Shown: positions 38,523 through 49,862, counted from the first letter of the stretch. The stretch: DNA of 64,000 nt from Dirofilaria immitis (GCA_024305405.1 JAKNDB010000068.1:704501-768500), one strand, 5' to 3'. Notes: a model not told the origin generated them from the sequence alone. Made by a program: numbers and translations.

Positions 38523-39284
38523 TCATAACAGATTTATTGGCAAGAATTCAATAATTGAGCAAAAATTACATAAATATTGCAAAAAGGAAGAAAAAAGAAA
38601 TTCATACTCGAACACCATTTCTTCGGAGTACATATGTGGATGTGCAAATCGAACTTGATTATCCGCATACATATCCGTATTTTTGGTATTAGTATTGTAA
38701 GTGGCTTGTTCGGTTGGTGGTCTGTTACGTTTGAAGAAACCACACTAAAAATTTGTTTGAAAATTAAAATTTTTAAAACTTTAAAAGCACCGAACAAATA
38801 AAGCTTAATGTTTTTGCTAATTCATTGACAGAAAATCTGAAAAAATTTTTTTAATTTTTTTGAATAAATTTTAATTTAATTTTTAAATGTGAAAATAAAA
38901 GATGGAAAAAACATTAACAGAAAAAAATTAGGTAAACCACATTAAAAAACATTTCTAATTTGATGAATTTTTAGAGAAAGTTAATGGCATTTTACTTGAA
39001 CTGACATTTTATTAAAGGATTTTTGTTATAAAATAAATGAACTTGAAATGCTTTAAATTTTAGTTTTAGGAAGGCTGAAACAATTATCCTTCAATGATGA
39101 GAAGTGCCAAGATGACTAGTCCAATTAGAACAGCAACTAGATATAGCCACTACGGTACGCCATGTTGCGCTTGTTCTGAATCCGTTGATTCATGTCCGTG
39201 GTTGCTTGAGAAATAGCAAATAAAATTTCCAAAATAACATAAAGTATAAATTGTATGGTCATCTTTTTCGACTTGCTGATCCAT
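38523..39284 (-). pseudogene. Integrin alpha subunit relic: transmembrane and cytoplasmic-tail exons
   Basis: The tail segment (38744-38523) follows an ATTTTTAG acceptor and starts CGFFKRNRPPTEQATYNTNT. GFFKR right after the membrane is the hallmark of integrin alpha chains, where it contacts the beta tail. It continues with a Tyr-rich tail (MYADNQ, HMYSEEMVFEYEF) and stops with TGA. Upstream on the same strand, 39284-39084 reads HESTDSEQAQHGVP, a TAG codon, then WLYLVAVLIGLVILALLII, an integrin-type transmembrane helix. The TAG occupies the first Trp of the family's VPWW motif. The expected LWK ending and donor are also lost: GAAGGATAATT stands where a GTAAT donor would be. The ectodomain exons are not recognisable nearby. 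So this is the 3' end of an integrin alpha gene that has decayed. An alternative is a functional gene misassembled at two places. Integrins act at the cell surface in matrix adhesion. Confidence 0.75.
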
Positions 39285-41068
39285 TTGCAATTATGGTACA
39301 TTTTTAACCTCTCAATATTTTTATGTATACACAAATAATTACATGTTTCGGCTTTAGCTCACACCAGCGCTTACTTTTTTTCTTCAAAATATTCGTTTAG
39401 CAAATATTAATTAATTCAAAATAAAAAAATGGTTATTTTGAGCTGCAAAACAACGTAAATATGTAAAGATGAAAAGATATGTTTATTCAAAAACAAATTT
39501 GTTGTAGATTCCTGTGTAAAAAGTATTGTTTACACGCAAATCTTATTATCGCTAAAGGACATTAAAAATATTCCACTTTTATAAACCTTGGTTGTACGGA
39601 AGTACCTCAAAAATATAGCATAGATTATAAAACAATCTGGGAATTCGATCCAGACAGTGCCTTTATAGATATTGTAAAGTTACTGAAATTTATTAAATCA
39701 AACGTAGGTCCAAATCAATCGCAATTCTAAATTCATGGAATTAAATTGATAACAAATTAATAATTTCCAGAAAATAGCGTCTAATAAATAATAGCATAGC
39801 GTATTTATTTCTAAATTTTTACTTGAAATTTTCATGCTTTTTAGAATGACCTTATATCTTAGTAACTGCCAAAATATTATAATGTAATAAATATATTGAT
39901 ATAATCAAAACATTTTTATATTATTAAATATTTTGGTTTAAACAAGTCATCTCATACTATAGCTTATTTTGATTCATATTTCTAAAGCAAAGATATCTCA
40001 TTAAATGTGTTTTTTTACAATGAAACCATTGTAAAAAAAAATATGTTACTTTATGAATAAAACAAAAATTTACGAACAAAATTTCCGAATAATCGACTTG
40101 TTTGAAAAAAAAACTTAATGTTTCTTAAAAGTAGGCTTTGTATAGGAAAAGCTAGAAATAAACATTTATATTTTGCGCAAAAAATAATTAAAGTCAGATT
40201 TCATAGCTGAGGTAATCATTTTCTATAAATTTTATTGTTAACAAATAGATATTTGTAACGAATTGTTCATTAGCAGAAATCATTTGCTTAATTCTATTTT
40301 ATATTTTACAATAAAAAAGTTGAATGATCCGTTGCATTGGAATTAGAGAGATAATTGTGATTTTTATTCGCATAAATTTAGATAAACCTGTGATTTTCCA
40401 TGAAACTATGAAAAAGTTGTTAGTACTTTACAAAAAATACATAGTATTAAGGATTACGAATGCTTTCAACTCGCTTTTTTTTCTATGAATCACTTTTCAT
40501 CGCCATAAAACTATCATGATTATGCAAAAAGATTAGAAGCAATGTAATTGAGTACTCATAGAAATGTTTAAAATCAGTCTCCAAATGACATTCCAAATCA
40601 GTACGGCGTTTACTATTCACTGCGATTCACTCTCCGTTGATTTATATATTTTGTGAAATATTTTTTAGAGTATCAGTTCAGAATTACCCGGAAGAATTCG
40701 AACTTCAATTATTACCATTTATCGTAGAAATTGCCTGCAAATTAATATGTTGCTGCCTTATTATACTCTAGTAGCCACATTACCATTCTGCATCACCCAA
40801 GTAACAATTTATAAATTTTCCGTTTTGGTTTTTGCTTTTATCTGTTTTTTCGTCATTTTCGAAATGGTCAATATTTTGCGTTTGAACTCACTATAGCATA
40901 ACATTAACTTATATAAAAGATTTGCAATCTCTGAATGATTTCGCAAATACATTTCGTCATTTTTTTCCGCATCATATCATGTCATATTCTGTTTTAAATC
41001 AGCATAGAAAATAGTTTAGGTTCCAGGACCACACAAGTTACGAAATGAATCATTTCAAATAATTTCAG

Positions 41069-41881
41069 ATATTAACCAAAAGCAATTTATCAGTGCAGGC
41101 AAAAACAACTGTTCAATTGGATTTAAATGAATGTAATCGGACAAATACAAACGAGAAACCGTTCAAGTGCGAGACGTGCGGTAAAGGATTCATTTCGTCT
41201 AGCGCTCTGACAAGACATAATCCAGTACATACAGGAGAGAGACCGTTCAAGTGCGATGTATGCGGTAAAAGTTTCAATCAACGGGGTAATCTGAAATCAC
41301 ATAGTCTAATACATACAGGCGTGAAACCGTACAAGTGCGATGTATGTGGTCAAAGTTTCAATCTACAGGGTAATCTGAATAGACATAGTCTAATACATAC
41401 AGGCGTGAAACCGTACAAGTGCGATGTATGCGGTGATAGTTTCAGTCGACGCGGTGATCTGAATAAACATAGTCGAACACGTACAGGCGTGAAACCGTAC
41501 AAGTGCGATGTATGCGGTCAAAGTTTCAATCTACGGGGTAACCTGAATAGACATAGTCTAATACATACAGGCGTGAAACCGTACAAGTGCGATGTATGCG
41601 GTAATAGTTTCAATCAACACGGTGATCTGAATAGACATAGTCTAATACATATAGGCGTGAAACCGCACAATTGTGATGTATGCGGTAAAAGTTTCAATCG
41701 ACGCGCTAATCTGAATAGACATAGTCTAATACATATAGGTGTGAAACCGCACAATTGTGATGTATGTAATAAGCAATTCAGCGAGCTTGGTAGCCTAAAA
41801 AACATTATCGAATACATGCACGTGAGAAACTGTTCGAACGCGATGTATGCGACAAAAATTTCACTCAGCCTGTCCAAATGA
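41069..41881 (+). CDS. C2H2 zinc-finger protein, copy A (7-9 fingers)
   Basis: The exon opens after an AATTTCAG acceptor at 41061-41068; the frame has no ATG before the fingers, so the start lies in an upstream exon I cannot place (GTG at 41093 is not a credible eukaryotic start). Fingers of the pattern CxxC-x12-HxxxH are joined by TGERPF, TGVKPY or IGVKPH linkers, close to the Kruppel linker. Seven consecutive fingers are seen; the fourth has lost its final His (HSRTR). An eighth (CDVCNKQFSELGSLK) runs into a frameshift: in the +1 frame it continues HYRIHAREKLFERDVCDKNF, showing a one-base loss in the A6 run near 41801. The ninth finger lacks its first Cys. Probable nuclear DNA-binding factor, possibly decayed at the 3' end. 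Confidence 0.85.
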   Translation: MLTKSNLSVQAKTTVQLDLNECNRTNTNEKPFKCETCGKGFISSSALTRHNPVHTGERPFKCDVCGKSFNQRGNLKSHSLIHTGVKPYKCDVCGQSFNLQGNLNRHSLIHTGVKPYKCDVCGDSFSRRGDLNKHSRTRTGVKPYKCDVCGQSFNLRGNLNRHSLIHTGVKPYKCDVCGNSFNQHGDLNRHSLIHIGVKPHNCDVCGKSFNRRANLNRHSLIHIGVKPHNCDVCNKQFSELGSLKNIIEYMHVRNCSNAMYATKISLSLSK

Positions 41882-42060
41882 AACCATGCGAGTTTAGCGC
41901 TAATAGCGCAGAATTCAGTGGAAATTATAATTTGCTGAGAAATAAAAAGAAACATAAAGATTCAGCTATATTACATCATTGCAAGGCTATTACACCTACA
42001 GCTGAAATTCTCAAAACAGCTATATTAACAAGGGAAATAATTTCGTATGCAAAACTGTGA
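41801..42060 (+). pseudogene. Frameshifted 3' tail of zinc-finger copy A
   Basis: In the frame offset by one base from the main ORF, the reading continues from the eighth finger through FERDVCDKNFTQPVQM, then KPCEFSANSAEFSGNYNLLR to TGA at 42058-42060. The same tail exists in copy B with an extra SKH triplet, so copy A has lost 9 bp. The tail is hydrophilic and Lys-rich without further fingers. If the frameshift were an assembly error, the protein would be about 60 residues longer than the 41881 stop implies. Confidence 0.6.
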
Positions 42061-42546
42061 GCATTATTTTACCTTTTATGTTATCTTCATAATTACTTAA
42101 TTGATTGATAAAAATAGTTAATAAAAATTGAAGATTTTCAGTTTCAATTAGATTTTCATATTGCTTCAATTTTCATGCATAATTCATAATATTCATTTTT
42201 GTTTATGACATTTATTTACGATCATTATTTATAATAATTTATCCTTTTTCATTGTATCTGTTATTAAGTTTTTTAAAGAATAATATTGTTGACATACTTA
42301 CTTCTGGCTTGCAATTTTGATGCATTTTTGTTTTGTAATAAATATAAAAACAACGAAATATGGAACAATAATAAATATTTCTAAAGAAGCGGAAAAAATT
42401 TCATCAGCAGCATTTTTCACCTTCGTTTTTTTTATAATGTATTTTCATCTTCATTTTTTTAAACGATTATAAAATTTTTCAGCTACCAATCCAAATTTTA
42501 TAATTATAGCTGATTTATTCGAATTCCGAATTAAGATGTAGGAGTC

Positions 42547-42610
42547 AAAATTTCTTCACGAATCAGCAGCTGTTAGAAAAAAAACAGCTGCTGATTCGCG
42601 AAGAAATTTT
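42547..42610 (+). repeat. 28-bp-stem hairpin (foldback)
   Basis: Left arm AAAATTTCTTCACGAATCAG then CAGCTGTT; loop AGAAAAAA; the right arm is its complement with a single mismatch (ACG against GCG). It lies in otherwise AT-rich DNA, and the stem contains CAGCAGCTG. It could be a foldback insertion, or a transcribed hairpin. Confidence 0.9.
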
Positions 42611-43030
42611 TTGTCATATTTGCATAGTTGAAAATAAAATTTATAATGCAATTATTTCACGAATGCTTTCTTTCCACTGTGAAAAAAATCTTTTGGAAAT
42701 TCTCGAAGTGCTGTTTCAAACAATCTTTGATCATAGCCGGATCATATAACAAAGATTTTTTCTTTTTCATCATCGTTACCGTTCCTTTTAATAGTTGACT
42801 TAATTTTTTCAGCAGGATTATAAATTTCATTTTCAACTATGCAAATATTTCGAATATCGCAACAAGTTGAGCCGGTGGTTATATTGTGGTACACTAGGTA
42901 GTAGTGAATATTTTAACCATGCCAATAGTAGATCTGCTTCATAGATATTATTGTATGATTAATGTATTTGCGGCTAAACGAGCATAAATTTCCACAAGTA
43001 CAAATTCGTCCTTATTAAGTCGTCGAATAT

Positions 43031-43131
43031 CACATTCAATATGCGTGCAGTCCTTTTTATTGCACATTCAATATGCGTACAGTCCTTTTATAATTCTATA
43101 AGGAAAATATAAATATTTCCTTATAGAATTA
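43031..43131. repeat. Tandem duplication followed by an 18-bp hairpin
   Basis: CACATTCAATATGCGTGCAG and CACATTCAATATGCGTACAG, each followed by TCCTTTT, are in tandem (43031-43091). Immediately after, TAATTCTATAAGGAAAATA pairs with TATTTCCTTATAGAATTA across a 4-nt loop (43092-43131). Confidence 0.85.
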
Positions 43132-44460
43132 TTTACTAAGCTCAGCTTTTCCTTTTATCCGTTTTATTATTACAGAAAGGTAGATTTTTGGATATTTTGG
43201 ATATTTATATGTAAGGATAATGCCACAATGAATTCTCTTTTCTGATTGTGTATTGTGTTGTGTTGCAAAATTGCAATTTTGAGATCATATTTGTTTACGA
43301 ATATTCTGCATACTGTAGTATCAATCGCATATGTCTTATCTAAGCAAATACGCCTATGTGATATGTTTGATGAAATTGCAACAAATGGTTTGAAAATTGC
43401 GTCGTGCGCAGTGGCTAAATTGATAAACTTGATTTAGTTTCGCGGACATTTAAACAAATGTTTCTGCTATCACTACAGCCATTATTTAAGCTTAAGTTTA
43501 GACTAGATTATTCTTGCTAAAATTTTTCATTTGTTATCTTTCTATTTGAAAATTTGTAAAATACTTTTGCACTGTATTTTATTTTAAAAGTGATGATGCA
43601 CAGAAATGATTAAAAGATATCTAATATTAGTGCATTGATCAGTTTCAGTATTTAGTTCATTTTATATAACTTTATCAAAAATTATTTATTAAATCAACTA
43701 CTATGATGATTTTATTTATTATAAAAGGAAGGTTAAACTTTTTTAAATGTTTTTAGTGCTTGAAGATGATAGTTATAATATATATATATATAGGATAAAG
43801 TTTTTTGTATTTTTATTTATCATTTTCATTATTACGAAGAAAAAGAATAGTTAAAATAATTGGTTCTAGTACGATTATTTATTCCGGGTATATTATGCAT
43901 CAATTATTTTCATTTATTTAAATGACAAATATTACGCAATGCAATAAAATGATAATGTAATTTCTTAAAATTATTTATAAAACATAAATTTTATTTTAGT
44001 GAGTAATAAGAATTAGTTTTTATTTATAAAAATTTCATAATCAGAAATAGCAAATATCAAAATGTCATATCATTCTCATGCAAATGCTTTATGTAATAAG
44101 GCTTGAAAATTTTCCCAAAATATAATCATCCGTATATTCTTTTTATTTACATTAAATGATTTCAAGAATTACTCTTTAAGTTGAAGAAATTAGATATGAA
44201 AAGAATTTACTGCTCACTTGCATTTTCTGAATTAATGAAGTGAGTTCAAAAACCAACTTGCTTGCAGTGAGCAAATTGCTGTTGCTGAGAGTTGCGAAAT
44301 ATTGCGTTATTGTTTTCCGTATTGGATTAACATATACCATAAAATATGTAAAATTTCGCTATTTCTTTCTTCCAAATCAATTAATTTCACAAAATTAAAT
44401 TAATCAGATAACAAAAATCTTCAAATTTATCTTTTAACTTCATATTCAAATATTTGCAAC

Positions 44461-44527
44461 AATATTCCAATATTTCATTGGATCCGCTATTCGAATATTC
44501 CAATATTTTCATTGGATCCGCTATTCG
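44461..44527. repeat. Tandem duplication of 33-34 bp
   Basis: Each unit runs AATATTCCAATATTTCATTG to GATCCGCTATTCG; the second has one extra T. Confidence 0.9.
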
Positions 44528-45228
44528 AATATTTTCGCTAGCTACATCGAATTCCTCATTATTTATTTTGTCTGAATTATTTGATTTTGCGTAGTTAAAT
44601 CAGTTAGATGACTATAATTCTCAGATTTACTTGTAAAAGTTGAAATGATTAGTATAGTATACCGTTGATTACAGTGAAGCAAAGAAAAGTAAATAATAAT
44701 GCAAAGAGAAATTGCTTTAATTCCGAGAATTCCCAAATATGAACGATCATTCTGAAAATTGTTAAAAACCAAAAGATCAAATAAAATTGCAATATTTCAC
44801 GTAATCAATAATTGCCGTATTTGTATTTTAGATAATTTATTTCAAATATTCAGGTTTGTCATACCATATATCTTATGTAATATTTTAAAAAATTTCATTT
44901 TCTGCAAATCGATTAGCTTATCAAGAAATAAAGCAAGTAATTCTGCTTAAGTATCAGGAGCAACAAATAAACTTCAAAAGTTCTTTTCTGTTGTTGATGG
45001 GGTGGTTGAAAAAGGAATTTACCAAAAATTTTCGAAGTATAAAATCACATAAAAATATCAGAAACGACAAATTATATCATTTGTGGATAACAAGCAGATA
45101 GACTAAATTATTCGATACTGAAAGAATGAGTTACTACGTTCATCAATAAAAACTTTGGTTTCAACATTTTGAATAATTCAGTTAATTATTCAATTGAAAA
45201 TGTTTATATTTCGCCGTAGATTTCATCA

Positions 45229-45585
45229 TTGGAGCATCATATGATGATGATGATCTTTGAGGTGTTGTATACTTACATCATGGAGCTTCATCAGAAAACT
45301 TCCAGTACTGTAAGGAAGAGAATGAAATTAAGCAATCACTGTCATCAGAAAACTTCCAGTATTGTAAGGAAGAAAAATGGAAATGAGGCAATAAATACAG
45401 TTAAAAAGTTCAACAACGCAACAGAAGAAAAGCACGTAAATGACGTGTGTGCCTAATTATTCAGGTATATAAACCAACTGAAAGTTCATACGAGAATAAA
45501 TAAAAGAAAGAGATCATTTAAATGCAATCATTGCAATGAAACATTCTTTCGATGTGATGATTTTATTCAACTATACCTAATATAA
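45229..45585 (+). pseudogene. Degenerate C2H2 zinc-finger ORF with internal stop
   Basis: A single frame of 119 codons is interrupted by one TAA at 45454-45456. Before the stop there is an internal repeat (HQKTSSTVRK and HQKTSSIVRK, from a 57-bp tandem duplication), then EEKHVNDVCA. After it the frame continues LFRYINQLKVHTRINKRKRS then FKCNHCNETFFRCDDF. The C-x2-C, F, L and HT residues are those of C2H2 fingers, but His ligands are lost. No ATG starts it convincingly. It is a relic related to, but diverged from, the zinc-finger copies on either side. Confidence 0.6.
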
Positions 45586-45732
45586 ACGTTATTTAAAATA
45601 TCGGGACATAAATATTCAATTTGAATTTATTTGTAGTTCTAATTTTGAGTAAAACAAACGAGATGGTGAAAATATTTAAAATGATTTGAGCAATGGAATG
45701 TTTTTAATGAATTATTTTTTATTCGTTATTAG

Positions 45733-45940
45733 GCTCAATGCTGTTTTCAAAGAGATGACATACATTCTTCAGGACAGTTTATTCATATTAAATGAACTGC
45801 CAAAATATTTCCATCAAAAGTATGAAGTCGATGAAATCATTTTTATTCAAATTTCGAACGTTCAACTCTTTCCATTTATTGTTTCAGCGATTCAGAATTT
45901 AGCGAATTACAAACCTGTTTCTATGATTTCACTTGAATAA
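45733..45940 (+). CDS. Unrecognised terminal exon, about 69 codons
   Basis: It follows a CGTTATTAG acceptor and reads LNAVFKEMTYILQDSLFILN, then ELPKYFHQKYEVDEIIFIQI and a tail to TAA at 45938-45940. The amphipathic, non-repetitive composition is protein-like. No domain recognised. The upstream exon is unknown. The nearby frame 46059-46244 (EGEYKEFKADIAIIQ) may belong to the same unit but has no splice support. Confidence 0.35.
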
Positions 45941-46816
45941 AAAAGTTCGGCAATACCGAATTTTATTGTACTGTTTAATTGACAAATCTAATAATGCTGT
46001 CGTCTGAACTTGATTTTGAGAACTCCCCTAAAATCTTAAAAAATATTAGAAAGAAACTGTGAGAAGTGAAGCAATAAAAATCTGCGTTACTGAAGGCGAA
46101 TATAAGGAATTTAAGGCAGACATAGCGATTATTCAGTTCGCCTTTGAAATTTTCTTGAAATTTCCCATTCTCACTATTAATTTAATGTTTTATTTGATTT
46201 TACGCTGGCATGAGAGCATAGTTTTTGTTGATTTGAAATCTTAATATAATTCATTGAGATTATAATTCATTAAGTTGATTGGAATTTAAATGAAATGGTC
46301 TGGATTGTTTCGGGCACCAAATGAAAGTGATCTATCAAAGCAAACAGAAATAATCAATCATCTGATTTTTTTATTATTAAATATTTTGATATAAACAAGT
46401 GACCTCATAATATAGCTTATTTTAATTCACATTTCTAAAACAAAGATATTCATTCAACTGTCAACCCTTCAGTTATGTGAAAAGGTCAAAATAATGCATC
46501 TTATCCAAATGAAGCAATTGTCTAATTTATTGTGCTTAAGGTCACAAGGCTTTGATCAAAACATTGCAAACGTTTTTGCTACATCTCGACGTTTTCTTTC
46601 TAATCGTGACAAAATTGAATGAGTGAATTCTGCTCCTCAATTCTCAGAGATTTCACCAGTTTTCTTATTTCACTCACTTGGATAAAAACTCTCAAACTTG
46701 AGTAATTAAATCTTTATTCCGATAAATTTGACAATATATCAACGAACATAACGATTACAATAAATCACGCAAATTCAATGACATCAGTACGACAAATTTA
46801 ACAATGATAAAATAAC

Positions 46817-46999
46817 TTAAGATTTAGTAATACCCGATATAATTATCCAACAGCCTCGTTGAAGAACATCTTTAGAAATACTTTTAGTGTTCAAGACCTT
46901 TTTCTTCCATGTATATGGAGGATCCTGGTACAATTTTGCTATTACAGGAAAAGGCCCCTCTGTTGTAGAAAATGGAGCTCTTTCTAACAACGAGGACAA
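46817..46999 (-). pseudogene. Fragment of an unrecognised protein family, copy 1
   Basis: The minus frame reads TTEGPFPVIAKLYQDPPYTW, then KKKVLNTKSISKDVLQRGCW and ends ITKS. Related frames are at 54235-54423 and, more diverged, at 49902-50051. The shared pattern is GPFP-x-IAKLYQDPP...KKVLxTKSISKDVLQRGxW. It looks like one exon of a small gene or of a transposon protein; I cannot say which. Confidence 0.45.
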
Positions 47000-47519
47000 T
47001 TTTAGTTTTCATTTTGCATTATACAGTAAATACGCAAGCACAACATACATCCAGCATTGTTAAATCCAGAAAAAGGAAACACTAATTCTCTGACTTCAAT
47101 TTTTATCTACTAACTGCAATACCGTTAAAAGCGTAGGATAGATCAAACATTGCAAATTATGTTATATCACTTAAATTATATCACTTAAATTATATCATTT
47201 ATTTTTTAATCTATGAAAAAGTTAGATGTAGATGAGATTACTTTCATTAAATATGATGTTTTTGATTAAAGCGATGTTTTAAATAAAGATTTCTGGCGGA
47301 TGCTACTTTTATGAAGAAAATTTCCAAATAATCTACTTAACTGGTTAAAAAAGCTTAATGTTTTTGCAAAATTAGATTTTAAATAAAAAAAGCTATAAAT
47401 AAACATTTATATTTTGTGCAAACAATAATTTTTATCAAAATAAATCATTAAATAATTCAATAGAAATATGTCAGTTTAATATAAAACTTAATGTGAACTT
47501 ATTGCATAAGAGTGATTGA

Positions 47520-47918
47520 GAGTATTAGAAAACTTATAGAAATATAAACAACTAATACAGCATGCTAACGAGTTAAATTTCAATTATTGGAAATATAATA
47601 ATAATAGGAAGAAGCAGTACAAGGTAAATGGAGTGAAAAAGAAGACATTTGTCAAATTATCGGGCATACAAGTATAAATTGTCAGTTGCATGCATACATA
47701 CAGTTGCATATAAATGTTATGAACCACAAAATTTCAGCTAAAAAATTTCGAAAGCGTCAAATTTTCTTTTCATCCCGGAAAAAAATTCCAAAAATGAAAT
47801 TGTCGCTGTTGTTTGTTATTTAATTATTGGAGGTTATGTCCTACTGGTTATGTCTTATTATTTTGCTTATTATTAGCTTTTCATGACGAGTTTTGTGCCA
47901 AAATTTTATTAATTTAAT
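47520..47918 (+). pseudogene. Frame-broken copy of the 133-codon ORF
   Basis: Homologous to 54938-55339 but carries several indels, including T4 for T5 in the CTTTTCATCCC segment and GTCTT for GTTCTT in the hydrophobic stretch. The frame is lost three or more times. Confidence 0.6.
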
Positions 47919-49299
47919 ATGAACATTTAAGCACATTTAATATAAGTTAATTGGTTTCAAAATTAATCTAATAATATTCTTTTAAAATTTCTTTTCATTT
48001 TTTGTAGCAATACACCGAAAGTAACAAAAATATTTGTCATAAACAGTTTGGAAAGTATTTCTGATCAGTTGCAATTAAATCCAGTATAATGAATGAAAAA
48101 GAGAAAATTATTCATTCATGTATGTATATAAGTTTAAATTTTAAATTCCTTCGAAAAGTTTACATTTTCTAATATCCGCAACTTATAATTTGCTGTCAAC
48201 GAAATAGAAGCTGATGATACTTTTTTGCTACAAAGTAATCCGCATATGTGAGAATATTATTTAACATATGCGGTCAAATTTTATAATTTATTTTTCCGAA
48301 CAATAGATTAAGTTAACAACAATGTCTATGTTTAAATTAGTCAATATCTTAGGGTTCAAAGTCTTTTTAAATCTGATTTTTTGCTGTTACATCTATATTG
48401 AAGCAGATATTGCTACGAATTTCCTTATTTAAACAAATGTTTATTACATTACATTGCTTGATTGTTCATACTTCTTTTGTAAACGACTCCCAATAAGAGA
48501 AATGCTGAAAATTTGAATAATTTATTGATTATCGACTTTTTCATATTTCGATTTAGCAAAGACTAATTTTTCTCATTTTCAATCTCTCTCACACATCGAA
48601 TGCATTAAGTGATGAAATGTTGATATTATTACTATATGAATTTCAACAAATTGCAATAAATTCAAAATTATATTATTGAATTTATATTTTGTTTGCATAT
48701 GACATTCCACTTGTAATTTTAAAATTTTTTACATGGAACTGACAATACTGATATGATCTATCAGTAAACGCTAAGATATTAGTTGGTATTCTATAATATA
48801 TCAGTGTTCGTGCTCTTTCGTATTACTCTGTATTGCGCATTTGATTCAGACTTTGTATAGGCACTATATCGTATTTATAATATCTTCCGAAATTAGAATA
48901 TAATATCATGTAAGCCTGAAATTTTATACATATTTATTACTTTAGCTTCATTTTCGATTATAATCGATTATAACATTATTTACATATATAAGTTTCTTAC
49001 AAATTTTCTTGCTATTACTGATGATATTGTTCTGAAATGATGCTTGACTAATGCTGCATGTAGAAATGCTGATGATATAATACCGAAAGGAAATCGTTCG
49101 AAATATATATATATATATAGATTAAATTCTCGTATTTCGCAGGAGCATTACAATCTTGGTGCTATAGAAAATGAGTGACATCGCGATCTATTTCACTTAG
49201 CACTATTTGATAAAAAGTCTTTTCAATGTTACACATGATAGCTAAATTCATTAAGCGGAATAGCAATAGGATACCGCATAATTTATTTAGCATTACTGG

Positions 49300-49542
49300 C
49301 CTCTTTATATAATAGATGATTGAGATGTTTTAGCAGCAGCATTGAAAACTATTGCTTTTGTGAAGTGATCATCGCTTGATGAGGGATATAATGTATTGAA
49401 CCCTTAGTAGTCTTATTGTCTTATGATTTGTCGCCTCCAACTTATTCATAGCAGAATTAATAGACCGATTTGTGTATTGCAGTTGGAGGAGAACTTTCTC
49501 ATAATAAGCCCTTTTTTAATCCATAGGCAGAATTTCTGAGGT
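49300..49542. other. Non-coding junction region
   Basis: Sequence after the end of Y copy 1. No exon or repeat recognised beyond short A/T runs. Confidence 0.3.
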
Positions 49543-49862
49543 CTAGAGTTTCTGGTACTTTTTAAGTAACAACTTCAGACGTCCTTTTACGGATACTGCT
49601 AACTGACAGGGATCAAGACATTTTTTCTTTTTAGAATTTTTAAATTGACTTGTCGCAAAATTTCGATTTCCTCCGGTTAAATTCTTTGATTCGTGGCAAG
49701 ATGTAATGAAAATTTTTTTTCTTTGCTTTGCAACAAAGCACACAGAGTTGTAAATCCTTTATTTTCATTTAAGTTATGACTTTTGTTGCCAAAGACAAAA
49801 CCCAAAGAGACGTTCAAACTTGGGTAACGATAAGTTTCATAATAAACCAACAAACGCAGCAA
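49543..49862 (-). pseudogene. Frame-split ORF of unknown family
   Basis: Two overlapping minus frames are each protein-like. The first reads YPSLNVSLGFVFGNKSHNLN through GFTTLCALLQSKEKKF. The second reads ESKNLTGGNRNFATSQFKNS through KKKCLDPCQLAVSVKGRLKL. They are best explained as one coding sequence with a frameshift in the A-rich stretch near 49710-49725. It lies just downstream of the related fragment 49902-50051 on the same strand. Function unknown. Confidence 0.4.

Larger units (their letters stand above)
39886..42227 (+). repeat. Left arm of the zinc-finger inverted duplication
   Basis: This 2.3-kb block is homologous in reverse to 51418-53641. It starts near AATAAATATATTGATATAA and ends near TTACGATCATTA. 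Homology includes dispersed repeat R1, the zinc-finger exon and about 350 bp of 3' flank. The outer 250 bp (39886-40130) are more diverged than the inner part. A further copy of its first 90 bp is at about 46371-46460. Confidence 0.92.
42228..45228. other. Spacer with hairpins and small tandem repeats
   Basis: No confident gene. The ORF at 43246-43437 (ending SKQIRLCDMFDEIATNGLKI...) has some protein-like composition but no ATG and no splice support. Structures noted: a 28-bp hairpin at 42547-42610, a tandem repeat plus hairpin at 43031-43131, and a 33-bp tandem duplication at 44461-44527. Confidence 0.4.
46813..49299 (+). repeat. Block Y, copy 1 (direct repeat of 54217-56726)
   Basis: About 2.5 kb matching 54217-56726 in the same orientation, with frequent substitutions and indels. 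Both start near ATAACTTAAG and share GCCTCGTTGAAG, GAAAAAGGTCTTG (in complement), GCATGCATACATACAGTTGC, ATTGGAGGTTATGTCCTACT and GAGTGACATCGCGATCTATT. A partial inverted third copy is at 61600-62690. Copy 1 has more lesions in the 133-codon ORF than copy 2. Confidence 0.85.

Noticed and set aside
38335..38801. Plus-strand frames of 107 and 74 codons and a minus frame of 87 codons
   Set aside because: They overlap the integrin-tail exon; the third minus frame with CGFFKRNRPP and a proper acceptor explains the composition.
39567..39730. Plus-strand open stretch reading EVPQKYSIDYKTIWEFDPDS...
   Set aside because: Protein-like, but it has no ATG or good acceptor, and a strong minus-strand acceptor lies within it. 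It may belong to the integrin relic in another frame; I could not decide.
41614..41955. 113-codon minus frame opposite zinc-finger copy A, and 116-codon plus frame opposite copy B (51707-52057)
   Set aside because: Both are antisense to the finger array; the repeated LCLFR and HTSQLCGFTP pattern is the reverse reading of the finger repeats.
49800..49830. 14-nt exact match to part of SL1 (TTACCCAAGTTTGA) on the minus strand
   Set aside because: It lies inside a coding-like frame, and the rest of the leader does not match, so chance is likely.
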